The notes beneath the pieces are model-generated. The model did not search any database, was not told the origin of the DNA, and worked only from the letters and a program-made list of their open reading frames with translations. Positions 45,786 to 57,250 of a stretch of 64,000 nt of DNA are shown here, piece by piece. This DNA is from Anodontia alba (Eukaryota; Mollusca; Bivalvia; Lucinida; Lucinidae), in NCBI GenBank assembly GCA_964016985.1, contig OZ024824.1, positions 121,764,839-121,828,838 on the forward strand, read 5' to 3'. Position numbers and translations under genes: made by a program. How positions within the stretch are numbered: the stretch's first letter is position 1; each line of letters begins with the position of its first letter.

Positions 45786-46459
45786 ATTTATATCTAATGA
45801 ATTTTTTATCAAAGGGGCGGGATTAACCTGATTGATATTTCATGATATTTAAAACAAAGACTGCGTTTGTGACTTTCTATTTGGTGTCTTGCATACCAAA
45901 CCCGTGCTTAAAAAAAAAAAAAATAAAATAAAAAAAAAAAAAAAAAAAAAAAAAAATAAAAAAATAAGAACGAAAGAAAGAAAGAAACGGCTTCCTTTTT
46001 TCTTGGGAACAAAAGCTTCTTATCAGATTGGATTCTTTTTAGAAGGAAAGAAAAATAGTGTTGACAGAATTCCCTCATGATAGTGTATTTATCTCACCTT
46101 TGTATCAGGTATTATCCGAATTGCCAACTCAGCATGTATGTGCACAGAATGAATGGGAGGATAACGGTAGTTCCATAGTGCGTATGCCTATAAGTAGCCT
46201 GTTCCTTAAAAGATAAACAGGAGGAAATACGTTAGTCGCATTACTTTCCTGGTTAACTTCGATTTATGCTTTTACATTAGATTATAGAATTGTGCTTTAG
46301 ACTTCCATCTTTGGACTCGCTGAGTATCTACTAGGGTTCTTGTGCTTTGAAGATCATTTAAAAGGAGAATCTTCATCTTTATTTCAGCACAGAGCTGAAA
46401 AATCACTTTATTTTCTGTTTATACAGTTAAGTCAGGAACTCTTCAAGCGGACTGAACAA
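45786..46459. other. Spacer with A-rich low complexity
   Basis: An A-rich run spans 45910-45995 and generates a lysine-rich artefact frame. Nothing else recognised. Confidence 0.5.
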
Positions 46460-46806
46460 ATGTCTAAATTATACCACGGCAGAACTAAGGACGAGGGTTG
46501 TGGCCACGTAAATCAGATTTAAGCCCCAGTAAAATTTTACTGACCGTTCCAAGGCGGTACTTCTGCTGTGGCTAACTATTTCTGCTATTGTATGTCTTTG
46601 CATATATGTCCTGGTGATTTTTTTTAAATTTTATTTTAGATAGCCATTTGGCCTAATTTTAGGAAGAAAACTGTCCTTTTGGCTTTCTGCTTGTAGTGTT
46701 TTGATTGTGGTGCCGTTGCTATCAGTACGTCCATCTTTCTCTTTGGTGTCTTGGACGGAAAGTGTTAGGTAATTAAATCTATTCCTAATTAATGCATTTT
46801 TCTTTC
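46460..46806 (+). mobile_element. Penelope-like type-3 3' UTR
   Basis: ACCACGGCAGAACTAAGGAC, GGTTGTGGCCACGTAAATCA, the hairpin ACCGTTCCAAGGCGGT (46543-46558), GATAGCCATTTGGCC and terminal ATTCCTAATTAATGCATTTT match 35690-36118. No RT sequence is attached, so it is 5'-truncated. Confidence 0.75.
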
Positions 46807-46857
46807 TATTTACCACCGGCTATAGTGAAGATAAATTATAAGAAATGACACTTAAGA

Positions 46858-46957
<100 letters not shown>

Positions 46958-47169
46958 GGTTGATGTGTTTAAGGTGTCTGGCCAGACTAACTATTTGTGG
47001 CCTATTTCGCAACAACAGTGACCTGTTTGGTCTAAAACCTTGAAAAGAACTCAATTATTATATATATAGGACTAGTGCACTATACTAAAGTGGAGTACGT
47101 GTGTTTTTTTTATGGCAGCTACTTGGCATTTATATCGGCTGTAGAAAATATATGTACTAGATACAAATA

Positions 47170-47690
47170 GGTGAAGATATTTAGAAACTGCCATAATCAT
47201 GAAGCGCATCCTTCCTGAGGCACCAAAACAAGGAGAGATGAGGAATAAATAATGACAAACGAAAGACCACAGATGAATAAACGTCAAAAAGATTGCCTTT
47301 GGAAACAGAGAACGCACTACGGAATAGAAAATGGTCTCGGTTTTATTGAGATTCTTCATAAGCAGTAATGAAGTTTGCAACACTGCTTACGCCCTCTAGC
47401 GTATACATGAGCAGAACATCATTTTCAAATATACCACAATGAGCCCAATTACCATAAATGAAATGAAATATTATCTGCACTATGGTGATGTACGGGGACA
47501 CGTTCTACCGCCGCCACACGACACTAACACCAGCTAAACCCAACGACGCATGAACATAATAGAAGTGGAACTAAGGAACCGCCTTTGAATAGTCAACAGT
47601 AAAACTATTCGAGAGGGGACCTAAATCAGTTTTACTCGCGTAAAATCTGACTCTTTATTCTGATGCGGTTTTAAATTGCAAACAATGTTT
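47170..47690 (-). mobile_element. Penelope-like 3' UTR with 278-bp unit, reverse
   Basis: Contains on the minus strand the terminal box (TTGGTGCCTCAGGAAGGATG, then CATGATTATGGCAGTTTC) near 47190-47235 and a 278-bp unit copy at about 47280-47540 (GTTGCAAACTTCATTACTGC, GTGTCCCCGTACATCACC, GCTGGTGTTAGTGTCG). A decayed hairpin lies near 47577. The unit and the UTR are directly joined. Confidence 0.65.
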
Positions 47691-47699
47691 GGTATACAT

Positions 47700-48056
47700 A
47701 GGGGTCCGCTACCTGACTTAGCTAGCTGTAAAAGTGCTTTAAACCCCCCGGTGGTTTGCTCTACCGACCGTTCTAAGGCGGTGGTCCCGGTGTTAGTCTT
47801 ACTCCTTGTTGCTTTGTGGTTTATTCTACGAGGCGATTTGTTGTATGTCTTTCCGTGTGTCATTTTGTTCTTGTGTTTTTCAGTCCTTTTAGTATTGCGA
47901 TTACCTCGCTTGGTGACGAGAGAGCTAATCTTAGTGCTTTTCGTGCGTTTGTTCGGTTTGTGCTTGTTTAGATTTGTCGGTTTCCTCTTCCTCTTTGGGT
48001 ATGGGAAGGGCTGCGGTTTGTGATCTGGCACTCCCTGGACTTTTCTCTTACTTTTT
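47700..48056 (+). mobile_element. Penelope-like type-1 tail
   Basis: Begins TTAGCTAGCTGTAAAAGTGC, with hairpin ACCGTTCTAAGGCGGT at 47767-47782, and ends CTTTTCTCTTAC followed by T run. A fresh copy, very close to those at 40400, 51900 and 52255. Confidence 0.85.
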
Positions 48057-48794
48057 TTTGTGAAACATCACAGTGAAACACACGTAAAAGCAAACGGCGC
48101 AATGGCGGTCTGAAGCCAGAACACAAGAAAACATAAACAGGACCACGATTGCCTTATTGGTCGGTCTAGTAGAGCAAACAGAAAACCATCACCATCATGC
48201 CCTCGGATAGGCGAGGCACGCAATAACCTTTCCTTTTGCCCTTGTACGAAGGACTGGCATACTAATTTTAAGATATTGAAACAGGCATGTCTTATAAAAG
48301 TTATTTTTTTTATTAAACGTGACGGATAAAAAAGTAAGTTAAGCACACTAGAACAGACAGTTAGGGTCTCGGCCATTCTCTACTGAAATTCAGACCTGGA
48401 AATTTTCCAATATCAACTGCACCTCAACTGATTTTCACAAAATGAGTGTATCGACGGGAGATATGAACCAACCACCACGCGATTTGCTAAATTAGCACTC
48501 AACCACTGATCTAATAGTACTCTCTCTTTGCTTTTACAAGCTATACGAAAGTTGAGTTTTTCTTATTACTTAAAGTGTCTTCACCAAAAGAATGCTAATC
48601 ATAATAAGTCTATGGCTCTCTCTCAATTAGCGTTGACTCCATCAATCAAGAAACAAAACTACGGACGCTACATCTTGCATAATATTCTATATCGATTTGG
48701 AATACAATTGCAGTTCTCTGATATTGTTAGAACATCATGAATTGTAATTATATTGTAAAGATTTATATGTCAGTGAGTGTAATTTGTATTGTAA
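48057..48794. other. Mixed Penelope-like scraps and spacer
   Basis: GTGAAACATCACAGTGAAAC and CGGCGCAATGGCGGTCTGAA at 48060-48112 match UTR scraps at 37020-37370 in the same orientation. The remainder to 48794 is unrecognised. Confidence 0.4.
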
Positions 48795-49618
48795 AAAAGG
48801 AAAAGAGAAAAGTCCAGGAAGTTCCACAATCGCAACCGCAGCCCTTCCCAGACACCAAGAGGAAGAGGAAACCGACAAAACCAAACCGGCGCAATTCGAA
48901 CAAACGTACGAAAAGCACTAAGATTAGCTGTCTCTTCCCCAAGCGAGGTAATCGCATTGCTAAAAGGACTGAAAAACACAAGAACAAAATGACACAAGGT
49001 AAGACATAAAACAAATCGCCTCTTAGAATAAACCACAAAGCAACAAAGAGTAAGACTAACACCGGGACCACCGCCTTAGAACAGTCAGTAGAGTAAACCA
49101 CCGGGAGGTTTAAAGCACTTTTACAGCTAGCCAACTTCACCTTTGGTTCCGATGCTACTCTTAATACAGAAATACATTAGAAAATTCAATTCACATAAAG
49201 GCTCCTAACTCAGTCAATGCATCAAAGCGAAAACATAAAAATCAAATTAATCACTATAATAAACAAGGACGAGTACTCATGGCTAATTCTACTGTATGCC
49301 AGAGTAAATGAAAACTAATAGTGGAACCACGGCAGGCCAAGCCAAAGACATATCGTCAAGCCCCAACCCACTGGTTAAAGTTTTACGAAGAGGCCGTCAT
49401 TGAGTCTGAGGCCAGAACCGTCGTCGTGCAATTAAAGAGGGAAGCATAGCCATCAACAATGATTGGGTATATAACTAGGCACGCAGTCTGCCGCATAATA
49501 TCCAGGCTATAACCGATTCTTTTATAACGGATAATTAATTTTCTTAATTGCTCCGAAAAATTAGATTTTCCACATTTTTTCTAAATCTTTACAATAAGTC
49601 ACCGTAAAATTCTGGTAC
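48795..49618 (-). pseudogene. Penelope-like RT C-terminus with full type-1 tail
   Basis: Reading from 49618 down: EFYGDL, a stop, RFRKN, then the degraded end blocks (RQTA, VVNPI region, LFNCTT-like) and RASDSM-equivalent sequence at about 49405-49425. The 3' UTR follows (CTTGACGATATGTCTTTGGC at about 49350, then GGTGAAGTTGGCTAGC), ending CTTTTCTCTTTTCC near 48797. The hairpin is ACTGTTCTAAGGCGGT (49069-49084). It is 5'-truncated. This copy confirms that the type-1 tail is the genuine 3' UTR of this RT. Confidence 0.75.
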
Positions 49619-49649
49619 CGATATTGTCCAAGCTTGTCCATTATAGACG

Positions 49650-50110
49650 GTCTATGCAACAGTCTGCTTCTACGCACGCCTTTCATGTTAATAAAATCTA
49701 AAAGGTTGCTTTTGGAAACAAAGTACACAAAAAGAAGCTGACGTTTGTGTTTGTCTCGTATTTTTTCCTCGTCTCTCTTTCTTTTGGTGCCTCGGGAAGG
49801 CTGTGTTTCGTAATTGTGGTTGTTCCTGGGTATCTTCACTTTTTGTTTGGAAGCAAACAACACAAAAAGAGCACCAATAGGATACTCGGCTTTATTATGT
49901 CTCTTTAAATACAACAGTATAGTTGGCAAGGCTGTATACGTATCAACCCCAACCCCATTCCCCCGACCCCTAACACTGTTCTTAGCGGTATTCGAATATT
50001 CAAATAACCCAGAATAGACTCAATGATTCCACAGGAAATAAAAATATAATTTGTATATGATGAAGTAGTGTGTGTGGGGGGGGGGGGGTGCGGGGGAATG
50101 TTTAATGGCC
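49650..50110. mobile_element. Type-2 3' UTR scraps
   Basis: TTTTGGTGCCTCGGGAAGGC then TTTCGTAATTGTGGTTGTTC (49784-49830, plus) is a terminal box. AAGCAAACAACACAAAAAGA near 49852 and GAAACAAAGTACACAAAAAG near 49717 resemble 278-bp unit ends. A G run lies at 50077-50095. No protein. Confidence 0.45.
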
Positions 50111-50179
50111 TCCACATGGTTCTTACACCAACCGCAGTGAAGTAAAATAAACTCTAAAAGTTTGCATTTGAAAACATTA

Positions 50180-51666
50180 AAAAAAAATCCGAAAAATCGG
50201 AGACTCGGTTTATTAACTATTTTTGGTCAATTAAAAATTCTCATGATGTTCTCAATAAACTTAAATCTAAAAACTTTCAGGCTTCTAAATTGTCTACATA
50301 TGATTATTCTACACTGTATACTACGTTACCTCATCATCTTATAAAAGATAAACTTATTGATTTAATTAACCGAACATTTATTCGGGAGAATACCCAATAT
50401 TTGGCTTGCAACGTGCTTTTTTCACTTCAGATGTATATAATAATCACAATTTATGGTCGTGTCAAAAAGTCTGTGATGCCCTTGTTTATCTTTTGGATTA
50501 TATTTTTATTAGATTTGGAACTAAACTTTATAGACAAACTATTGGTATTCCGATGGGAACTAATTGTGCTCTTCTTGTTGCAGATTTGTTTCTTTTTTGT
50601 TATGAGAGAGATTTCATGAAGTCTCTCTCACGTGAAAATTAAGCTGACATTATTGAGGGTTCCGACCGTTCTAAGGCTGTGGTCCCGGTGTTAGTCTTAC
50701 TCTTTGTTGCTTTGTGGTTTATTCTACGAGGCGATTTGTTGTATATCTTTCCGTGTGTCATTTTGCTCTTGTGTTTTTCAATGCTTTTAGTATTGCGATT
50801 ACCTCGCTTTGGGAAGAGAGAGCTAATCTTAGTGTTTTTCGTACGTTTGTTCGGTTTGTGCTTGTTTAGATTTGTCGGTTTCCTCTTCCTCTTGGGGTCT
50901 GGGAAGGGCTGCGGTTTGTGATTGTGGCACTCCCTGGACTTTTCTCTTACCGTTTTTTTCAATTCAACTTCAAGATATCTTGACGATTTATTAAATATTG
51001 ACAATATTTACTTTGATCAATTGGTGGACCGAATATACCCTACAGAACTCCAATTAAATAGAGCAAATTCTTTCGATACCGAGGCACTTTTTTTTAGATT
51101 TGAATCTATGTATATCTAATGGTACAGTTTCCACCAAAATTTATGATAAACGGGACGATTTTGATTTTGATATAGTCAATTTCCCTTTTCTGGATGGCGA
51201 TGTCCCCCGGCGTACCTCATACATATCTCAACTTATAAGATTCGTCAGAGCTTCTTCAAATCTTAATGATTTTAACTACCGTAATAAAGTCCTTACTGCC
51301 AAACTTCTTAGGCAGGGCTATCGTTATTTTAAACTTCGTAAGGCGTTTTCGAAATTTTATCGCAGACACAGTGCCTTGTTAGAAAAATATAGCGTCAGTC
51401 TGAAAATACTTCTGCAACAAGGTATATCGGAACCCGAATTTTACGGTGACTTAGTGTACAGATTTAGAAAAATTGTAGGTAAATCTAACTTTTCGGAGCA
51501 ATTCAGAAAACTTATTAACCGTTATAAAAGAATTGGCTATGGCCTGGATATTATGCGGCAGACTGCATCCCTAGTTGTCAACCCAATCATTGTTGATGGC
51601 TTTGCTTCACTCTTTAATTGCACGACGGTGGTTCGGGCCTCAGACTCAATGACGGCCTCTTCGTAA
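50180..51666 (+). pseudogene. Penelope-like RT, copy B, nearly full catalytic domain
   Basis: Three frames together give a coherent RT: STYDYSTLYTTLPHHLIKDK (motif A, catalytic Asp at 50302-50304), CQKVCDALVYLLDYIFIRFG, motif B GIPMGTNCALLVADLF and motif C SRYLDDLLNIDN with both Asp present (YLDD at 50976-50987). ISNGTVSTKIYDKRDDFDFD, FLDGDVPRRTSYISQLIRF, a basic KLLRQGYRYFKLRKAFSKF region and the end GFASLFNCTT follow. Disruptions are a shift at the T run near 50417, a TAA stop at 50640-50642, a 298-bp tail inserted at 50658-50955 and a shift at an eight-T run near 51090. No endonuclease domain is visible. The last 188 codons (51100-51666) are open. Assignment to Penelope-like elements rests on family resemblance. 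Confidence 0.8.
50658..50955 (+). mobile_element. Type-1 tail inserted in RT copy B
   Basis: Begins TTCCGACCGTTCTAAGGC, with the 5' end at the hairpin itself (50665-50680, one stem mismatch), and ends TTCTCTTACCGTTTT. RT codons flank it closely (ADIIEG before, FNSTSRYLDD after), leaving little room for a target duplication. Confidence 0.85.
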
Positions 51667-52250
51667 AACTTTAACCGGTGGGTTGAGGCTTGACGATATG
51701 TCTTTGTCTTGGCCCGCCGTGGTTCAACTATTGGTTTTCATTTACTCTGGCATACAGTAGAATGAGCCATGAGTACTCGTCTTTGTTTATTATGGTGATT
51801 AATTTAATTTTTAGGTTTTCGCTTTCATGCATAGACTGAACCGAATTTTTATGTATTTCTATATTAAGAGTAGCATCGGTCGGGACCCAGGGTGAAGTTG
51901 GCTAGCTGTAAAAGTGCTTTAACCACCTCCCCCCACCCCCCCCCCCACGGTGGTTTACTCTACCGACCGTTCTAAGGAGGTGGTCCCGGTGTTAGTCATA
52001 CTCTTTGTTGCTGTGGGGTCTATTCTACGAGGCGATTTGTTGTTTGTCTTTCCGTGTGTCGTTTTGTTCTTGTGTTTTTAGTCCTTTTAGTATTGCGATT
52101 ACCTCGCTTGGAGCAGAGAGAGCTAATCTTAGTGCTTTTCGTACGTTTGTTCGATTTGTGCTTGTTTAGATTTGTCGGTTTCCTCTTCCTCTTGGGGTCT
52201 GGGAAGGGCTGCTGTTTGTGATTGTAGCACTCCCTGGACTTCTCTCTTAC
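51667..52250 (+). mobile_element. Native type-1 3' UTR of RT copy B
   Basis: Directly follows the RT stop: ACCGGTGGGTTGAGGCTTGA, the CGATATGTCTTTG block, GGTGAAGTTGGCTAGCTG, a C-rich run (51930-51945), hairpin region ACCGTTCTAAGGAGGT (51965-51980, one mismatch) and the terminal box CTGGGAAGGGCTGCTG through CTCTTACCTTTTT. It defines the full tail as about 580 nt. Confidence 0.85.
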
Positions 52251-52254
52251 CTTT

Positions 52255-52560
52255 TTGCTCTGCCGACCGTTCTAAGCCGGTGGTCTCGGTGTTAGTCTTG
52301 CTCTTTGTTGCTTTGTGGTTTATTCTACGAGGCGATTTGTTGTATGTCTTTCCGTGTGTCATTTTGTTCTTGTGTTTTTAGTCCTTTTAGTATTGCGATT
52401 ACCTCGCTTGGGGCAGAGAGAGCTAATCTTAGTGCTTTTCGTACGTTTGTTCGGTTTGTGCTTGTTTAGATTTATCGGTTTCCTCTTCCTCTTGGGGTCT
52501 GGGAAGGGCTGCGGTTTGTGATTGTGGCACTCCCTGGACTTTTCTCTTACCTTTTTTTTT
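52255..52560 (+). mobile_element. Type-1 tail in direct tandem
   Basis: Starts at GCTCTGCCGACCGTTCTAAG immediately after the previous tail's T run, and ends CTCTTACC plus nine T residues. The tandem arrangement matches the head-to-tail partial copies common for Penelope-like elements. Beyond it lies reverse 278-bp unit sequence (ACAATGTAGTTTGCAAG). Confidence 0.85.
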
Positions 52561-53088
52561 ATTAAATCTATTCATATATAACAATGTAGTTTGCAAGGTA
52601 AACTTCCCCTAGCATGGTATATTCAGTACAGTGATCAGTGTTTTATGATTCAGACTGTTAGCGCTGCCTGAGAAAGTTAAAACTGTCAGTGAAGATACCT
52701 AGGAAATGGCATAATGACCACGCAAAACATTCCCAGTGCACCGATAGGAGAGGAAATGGGGAACATGCAATGGCGAAACAAATGCCATATATAAAACAAC
52801 TGACGAAAGGTCGAAGAATAACTGCAACAGATGAAACGCCTTGGAACGATCAGTAGAAAAACAACTGGAGGTAAAAACAGTTTTACTCGCGTGAAACCTC
52901 GCAATTAATTCTGTTGCAGCTTCTAATTGAAAACATATTTAACATCCACATAGGCCTCATCTATCTCATCAATGAAACCTCACAGTAAAAAAAAAACAAC
53001 AAAAAACAAAAAAAAAACATCATGCAGTCAAAACACTGTGACGCTAATGAACAAAAGCAAAACGGCTCAGTGGTGATATGAGGCCAGA

Positions 53089-53130
<42 letters not shown>

Positions 53131-53300
53131 AAATAACAACAATAAAACAAACTGTAGAATGACGGACCCGATCACATACATTGATAGTCAGATGCCAAGC
53201 TTTCTCACACTTTTAAGGAGAGAGCTACCCTTTAGTCTCATGAGCGAGTAAACAAAAGAGGAAAGCAAAGCTATCAACCATAATTGGGTTTAATTATTGA
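52561..53300 (-). mobile_element. Penelope-like RT end and type-2 3' UTR, reverse
   Basis: On the minus strand from 53290: CCAATTATGGTTGATAGCTT encodes the VDNF-type end. The UTR follows to 52690 with GTTTCATTGATGAGATAG near 52960-52975, a decayed hairpin near 52837-52852 and a terminal box near 52700-52740. An (AC)n run of ~18 units at 53092-53128 lies within. The strand order matches 45262-45785. Confidence 0.6.
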
Positions 53301-53369
53301 GGAAAGGCATTGTGCTTGTTGCAGAATATCCAATAAAAAATCATATCTATTTGTAGCGATTGTCGTTTT

Positions 53370-53403
53370 CTTTTCTTTTTTTTTTTTTTTTTTTTTTTTT
53401 TTT
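53370..53403. repeat. Poly-T run
   Basis: About 27 T residues, with TTTTCTTTTC before it. Confidence 0.95.
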
Positions 53404-53609
53404 GTTCCGTTTTGCCGAACATCTTGCTCAATGTACAGATTAAGTCACCATAAAATTTGGGTTCCGACAGACCCTTCTGCAGCAGTGTTTTAAAACCAAC
53501 ATTATATACCGCTCCTCCTACCCTCGCACATCACATCACAGTTATCACGAACCTCTTTGGGGATCGAAGAGGCGATTACAAGATCAAGATTACAACCCGA
53601 GAGGACACA

Positions 53610-53627
53610 CTGACAGAGAGACACACT

Positions 53628-53686
<59 letters not shown>
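53610..53686. repeat. (AG)n microsatellite with duplicated flank
   Basis: ACACACTGACAGAGAG occurs twice just before about 28 AG repeats. Confidence 0.95.
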
Positions 53687-53687
<1 letters not shown>

Positions 53688-53690
53688 CTA

Positions 53691-54064
53691 CCCAGCCACC
53701 AGACTATCCAACCATTAGGCTACCTAATGTTTAAAAAAAGCAAATGCTGTTCACTAATAAGATGATTAGGTACAGGAGAAAAATAAAACACACACAAAGA
53801 AAAAGCTTGAAGCAGGAAGTTAGTTTAGTTACGTTAATTAATACCTACTTATTACAGGCGGCGACAGGTGTGAAATTATCCAAGTCATCACAAATGAAAT
53901 CACTGTCCATTAATTTTGATATTACAAGACCTCACACTCATTTATATGGTTAACCGTTTTCCATATACATAGTTGGGATTATCAAAAAATCATGTAAGTT
54001 AGGCAATATAGGTCAAAATAAACAGCTGACGAAGCAGATTTTTCAGTAGTATTAAATAATGTAG
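53691..54064. other. Unrecognised spacer
   Basis: No gene or repeat recognised. A 69-codon frame (53744-53953) has no recognisable similarity. Confidence 0.4.
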
Positions 54065-54665
54065 GGTGTAATGTTGGGTTGCGGCTTGACGATATGTCTT
54101 AGGCTTGGCCTGCGTAGTTCAACTATTGGTTTTCATTTACTCTGGCATACAGTAGAATTAGTCATGAGTACTCGTCTTTGTTTATTATAGTGATTAATTT
54201 GATTTTTATGTTTTCGCTTTGATGCATTGACTGAGTTGGGAGCCTTTATGCGAACCGAATTTTTATGCATTTCTGTATTAAGAGTATCATCGGGACCCAG
54301 GGTGAAGATGGCTAGCTGTAAAAGTGCTTTAAACCCCACCGCATCCACCCCCGGTGGCTTACTCTACTGACTGTTCTATGGCGGTGGTCCCGGTGTTAGT
54401 CTTACTCTTTGCTGCTTTTTGGTTTATTCTATGAGGCGATTTGTTTTATGTCTTACCTTGTGTTATTTTGTTCATGTGTTTTTCAGTCCTTTTAACATTG
54501 CGATTACCTCGCTTGGGGAAGAGAGAGATAATCTTAGTGCTTTTCGTACGTTTGCTCGATTTGTGCTTGTTTGGATTTATCGGTTTCCTCTTCCTCTTGG
54601 TGTTTGGGAAGGGCTGCGGTTTGTGATTGTGGCACTCCCTGGACTTTTCTCTTACCTTTTTTTAC
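54065..54665 (+). mobile_element. Penelope-like type-1 3' UTR
   Basis: Starts AATGTTGGGTTGCGGCTTGA, just after where an RT stop would lie, and runs about 600 nt to CTTTTCTCTTACC plus T run. The hairpin is ACTGTTCTATGGCGGT (54370-54385): its second C-G pair has become T-G, so pairing is retained. Confidence 0.85.
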
Positions 54666-54779
54666 GGCTTTCAAATTTCCCTTTCAAGTATGAGTTGAAA
54701 GCAAATTATTATGCCTCACACGTTTTATTATTTCTAATTTACATATCATAGGTGGTGAAAGGTATCTGCTGCCGCCTTC

Positions 54780-55510
54780 ACGTATAAAAAAGTGTTTTCT
54801 AAAGATCAGTATTTGATGCTATTTCTCTGTTTGATATTTAAAATAACGGAAACCAGATTTCTTAGTTCTTAAACGAACGGTAATGTTAATGAATGCAAAT
54901 CTCTTATTAATATGACGCTTTCTAAACTTATTAACATTCTTAAAACAATCAAGACGACAGTCTTTGTTAACTTTATTAATATCTCTCTCAGTTACCTCTT
55001 TACATATATTAGACACTCAAGTTATTAAATTCTATGACAGCGGTCACGCATTTTATGAGACAGTTCTTCACATTCGAGGCTATATTTAAAATGTTCATCG
55101 GTCAAACATTAACACAGAAATTAACTACATAAGACGATCTATTAAAATTCCTCATATTAACAAGCAGACACAAGATACTGATTTACTGATAAAATTATTG
55201 TTGATAACTTTGCTTCCCTCTTGAATTGCAACGATCATGGATGGGTATTCGGTCTTAATGATGGCTCTCTCCTAAATCGTTTCAGATGATAGGTGTCTGA
55301 CTATCAATGTCTGTGGCCGGGCTTATCGTGGTCCTGTTTGTAGTTTTCGTGTGGCTTGGCTTCAGATCGCCATTTAGCCCCTTGCTTTGTTTCACTGCTT
55401 TGTTTTATCGATGATGTAGAGGACCCCTCTGCAGACGGAACATATGCCAAACACAAAAAAAGTTCTGCGACTCCGGGGGTTTTACGGTATATCTCCTGAT
55501 CAAATAAAGG
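54780..55510 (+). pseudogene. Decayed Penelope-like RT end and type-2 UTR
   Basis: Near 55195-55240, ATTGTTGATAACTTTGCTTC encodes IVDNFASLLNC, the conserved RT end. Upstream to 54780 the sequence has many stops and only loose resemblance. Downstream, GTCTGACTATCAATGTCTGT, GCCATTTAGCCCC, GTTTCACTGC and GATGATGTAGAGGACCCCTC match 62950-63300 and 45340-45510. Confidence 0.55.
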
Positions 55511-55599
55511 TACAGAATTGTGTTTTTTACACCACATAAAAATTTAATTCAATCATAATCATTAACTAAAATCAAAACCAGAATACCATCGCTGTGTCA

Positions 55600-56840
55600 C
55601 GAGTAATGATCCACTAAAATCACCAGGGTTTGGGTGTCAAAAATTACAAAATCACAGTATCTGTCGCTTAATAATTGATATATCTATCACGATTCACCTG
55701 ACAGCCTCCTCCTCATTGAATTCACAAGTCTCTGTACTTGAATCTGAGGAATCACAGCCCATTCCTGGAGAAGTCTCTGCAAGTCTGCCAGTCGTGTCTG
55801 CTGGTTAATGCGCTTGTTTACGGCCCGGCCAAGAATATTCCACAAGTGATCAATGCAGGGTAAGTCCGGATACATTGGCGGACACTCAAGGCGTTCAACA
55901 CCATTTTGTCGCAGAAAGTCATCCACAATCATTGCACGATGGGGCCTCGCATTGTCGTCCTTGAAGATGGCGTTCTGGCCCATCTGACGAAGATACGGTA
56001 CATACGGTTCATCAATGTACCGACGACTAGTCAAGTTACCAGGCACGACGACAAGAGCAGTTCTGCCGTTGCTACTGATACCTGCCCATTCCACAATACT
56101 GCCGTCGTTGTACGCCGTTGTTGGCCGCAAGGCTCTAAGCGTCTCTCGCCGTTGCCAAACTCTGATGCGACCGTCGACCTTCCGCAGACAAAACATGGAT
56201 TCATCAGAGAAAAGGACGAGCAACCATTGGTGCCGATTCCATCTGCGTGTGCAAAACTGGCGCCTAGAGCTCTGACAGAGCTGGGGCTTTCTAGCCGGTC
56301 TTCTGGTCTAAAACTCCAAGGTTCGAACTCTATTCCGGACTGTCTGCACCGAGATGGGACGTGAACCTGGTCCTCGTTGCTGTCTCAACATTCTCTCAAG
56401 ACTGGGACCATCCACAAACCGTCACCTTGCTACAGTGACCGCAATGGATCAGACTTCACGCTGGGTCGTGCATTTCGGTCGTCCGGATCTAGGTCGGTCG
56501 AAAACGGTCCCCGTTGCTCGATGACGCTGGCGAAGTCGGAAAATTTTGCTGCGATGACCAATGAACTGGTTAGCAACATTCTCTTTGTGAATTGCCGCCT
56601 CTAAACGACCAAGAGCTCGGGCTCTTTCTTCAACAGAGAGTTTTTTTCAAAGCTCGGAAAGGCCTTACATTCGCCATAATTACCAAACACTTAATGAAAG
56701 ACACTTCAGTTTTATTTTAATGAAACTGGGCATTTTTGCAATGCAAGGAATGCAGTTGGTTATGTAATGGGGTTAACAGTTGTTAATTTCATGCAACCTA
56801 TTGGGTGAGAATCGTGACGTGACTTTTGACAGAAAAGTTC
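55600..56840 (-). mobile_element. Tc1-type element containing the transposase
   Basis: Sequence on each side of the transposase has weakly matching inverted strings: GGGTGTCAAAAATTAC near 55626, and the inverse of GTGACTTTTGACAG near 56820. These could be worn TIRs, which would make the element about 1.2 kb. The exact ends and TA target duplication were not established. Confidence 0.45.
55687..56676 (-). pseudogene. Tc1-like transposase, broken
   Basis: Reading from 56676 down, frames joined by eye give SVEERARALGRLEAAIHKEN and NQFIGHRSKIFRLRQRHRAT (the first helix-turn-helix). GTVFDRPRSGRPKCTTQRE (GRPR-type linker) and SVQTVRNRVRTLEF, a stop, then TRRPARK (second DNA-binding part) follow. 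An open stretch runs to 55687 with the catalytic domain: FSDES (first Asp), a KDDNARPHR block (second Asp), and YPDLPCIDHLWN, where the third acidic residue is Asp in place of the Glu usual in Tc1 (PIEHLWD). Thirty-four residues separate the last two. The length (~330 codons) suits the family. At least one stop and further frame breaks in the N-terminal half make it inactive. Confidence 0.88.
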
Positions 56841-57250
56841 ACTCAAATAATCGCGTGCAGTTTTTTAACACTAACCTGGAACATGTATCACGTAGCATTA
56901 CAAGATATGCAGCAATATTTTTGGAATAATACAGAAAAAAAAACAAAAAAAAAAAACACTTTACAGTCATTTGTTCGAGTACGTTAAACGGTTTTAAGCG
57001 AACACAAGAAGCAGTTTTCCAATGATGCATTGATAATCGATAAATTGTCATTTTTGACTGCCGACCCCTTGTGCCCTTAAACACAAATTTCCCGGACATT
57101 TCTCATGCGATTTTAATTCCGTTTCAAGCAAAACGTTTCAAGGTTGTTTAGCTAACTGCTGATATATATCATGTAAAATGATGTTGCCTTGTTTTTAAAC
57201 TAATTGGCATTAACCACAGAGTCGCAAAACGTTTTTTGCTGGGTATATAT
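56841..57250. other. Unrecognised spacer
   Basis: No gene or repeat recognised. A-rich near 56936-56957. Confidence 0.45.
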
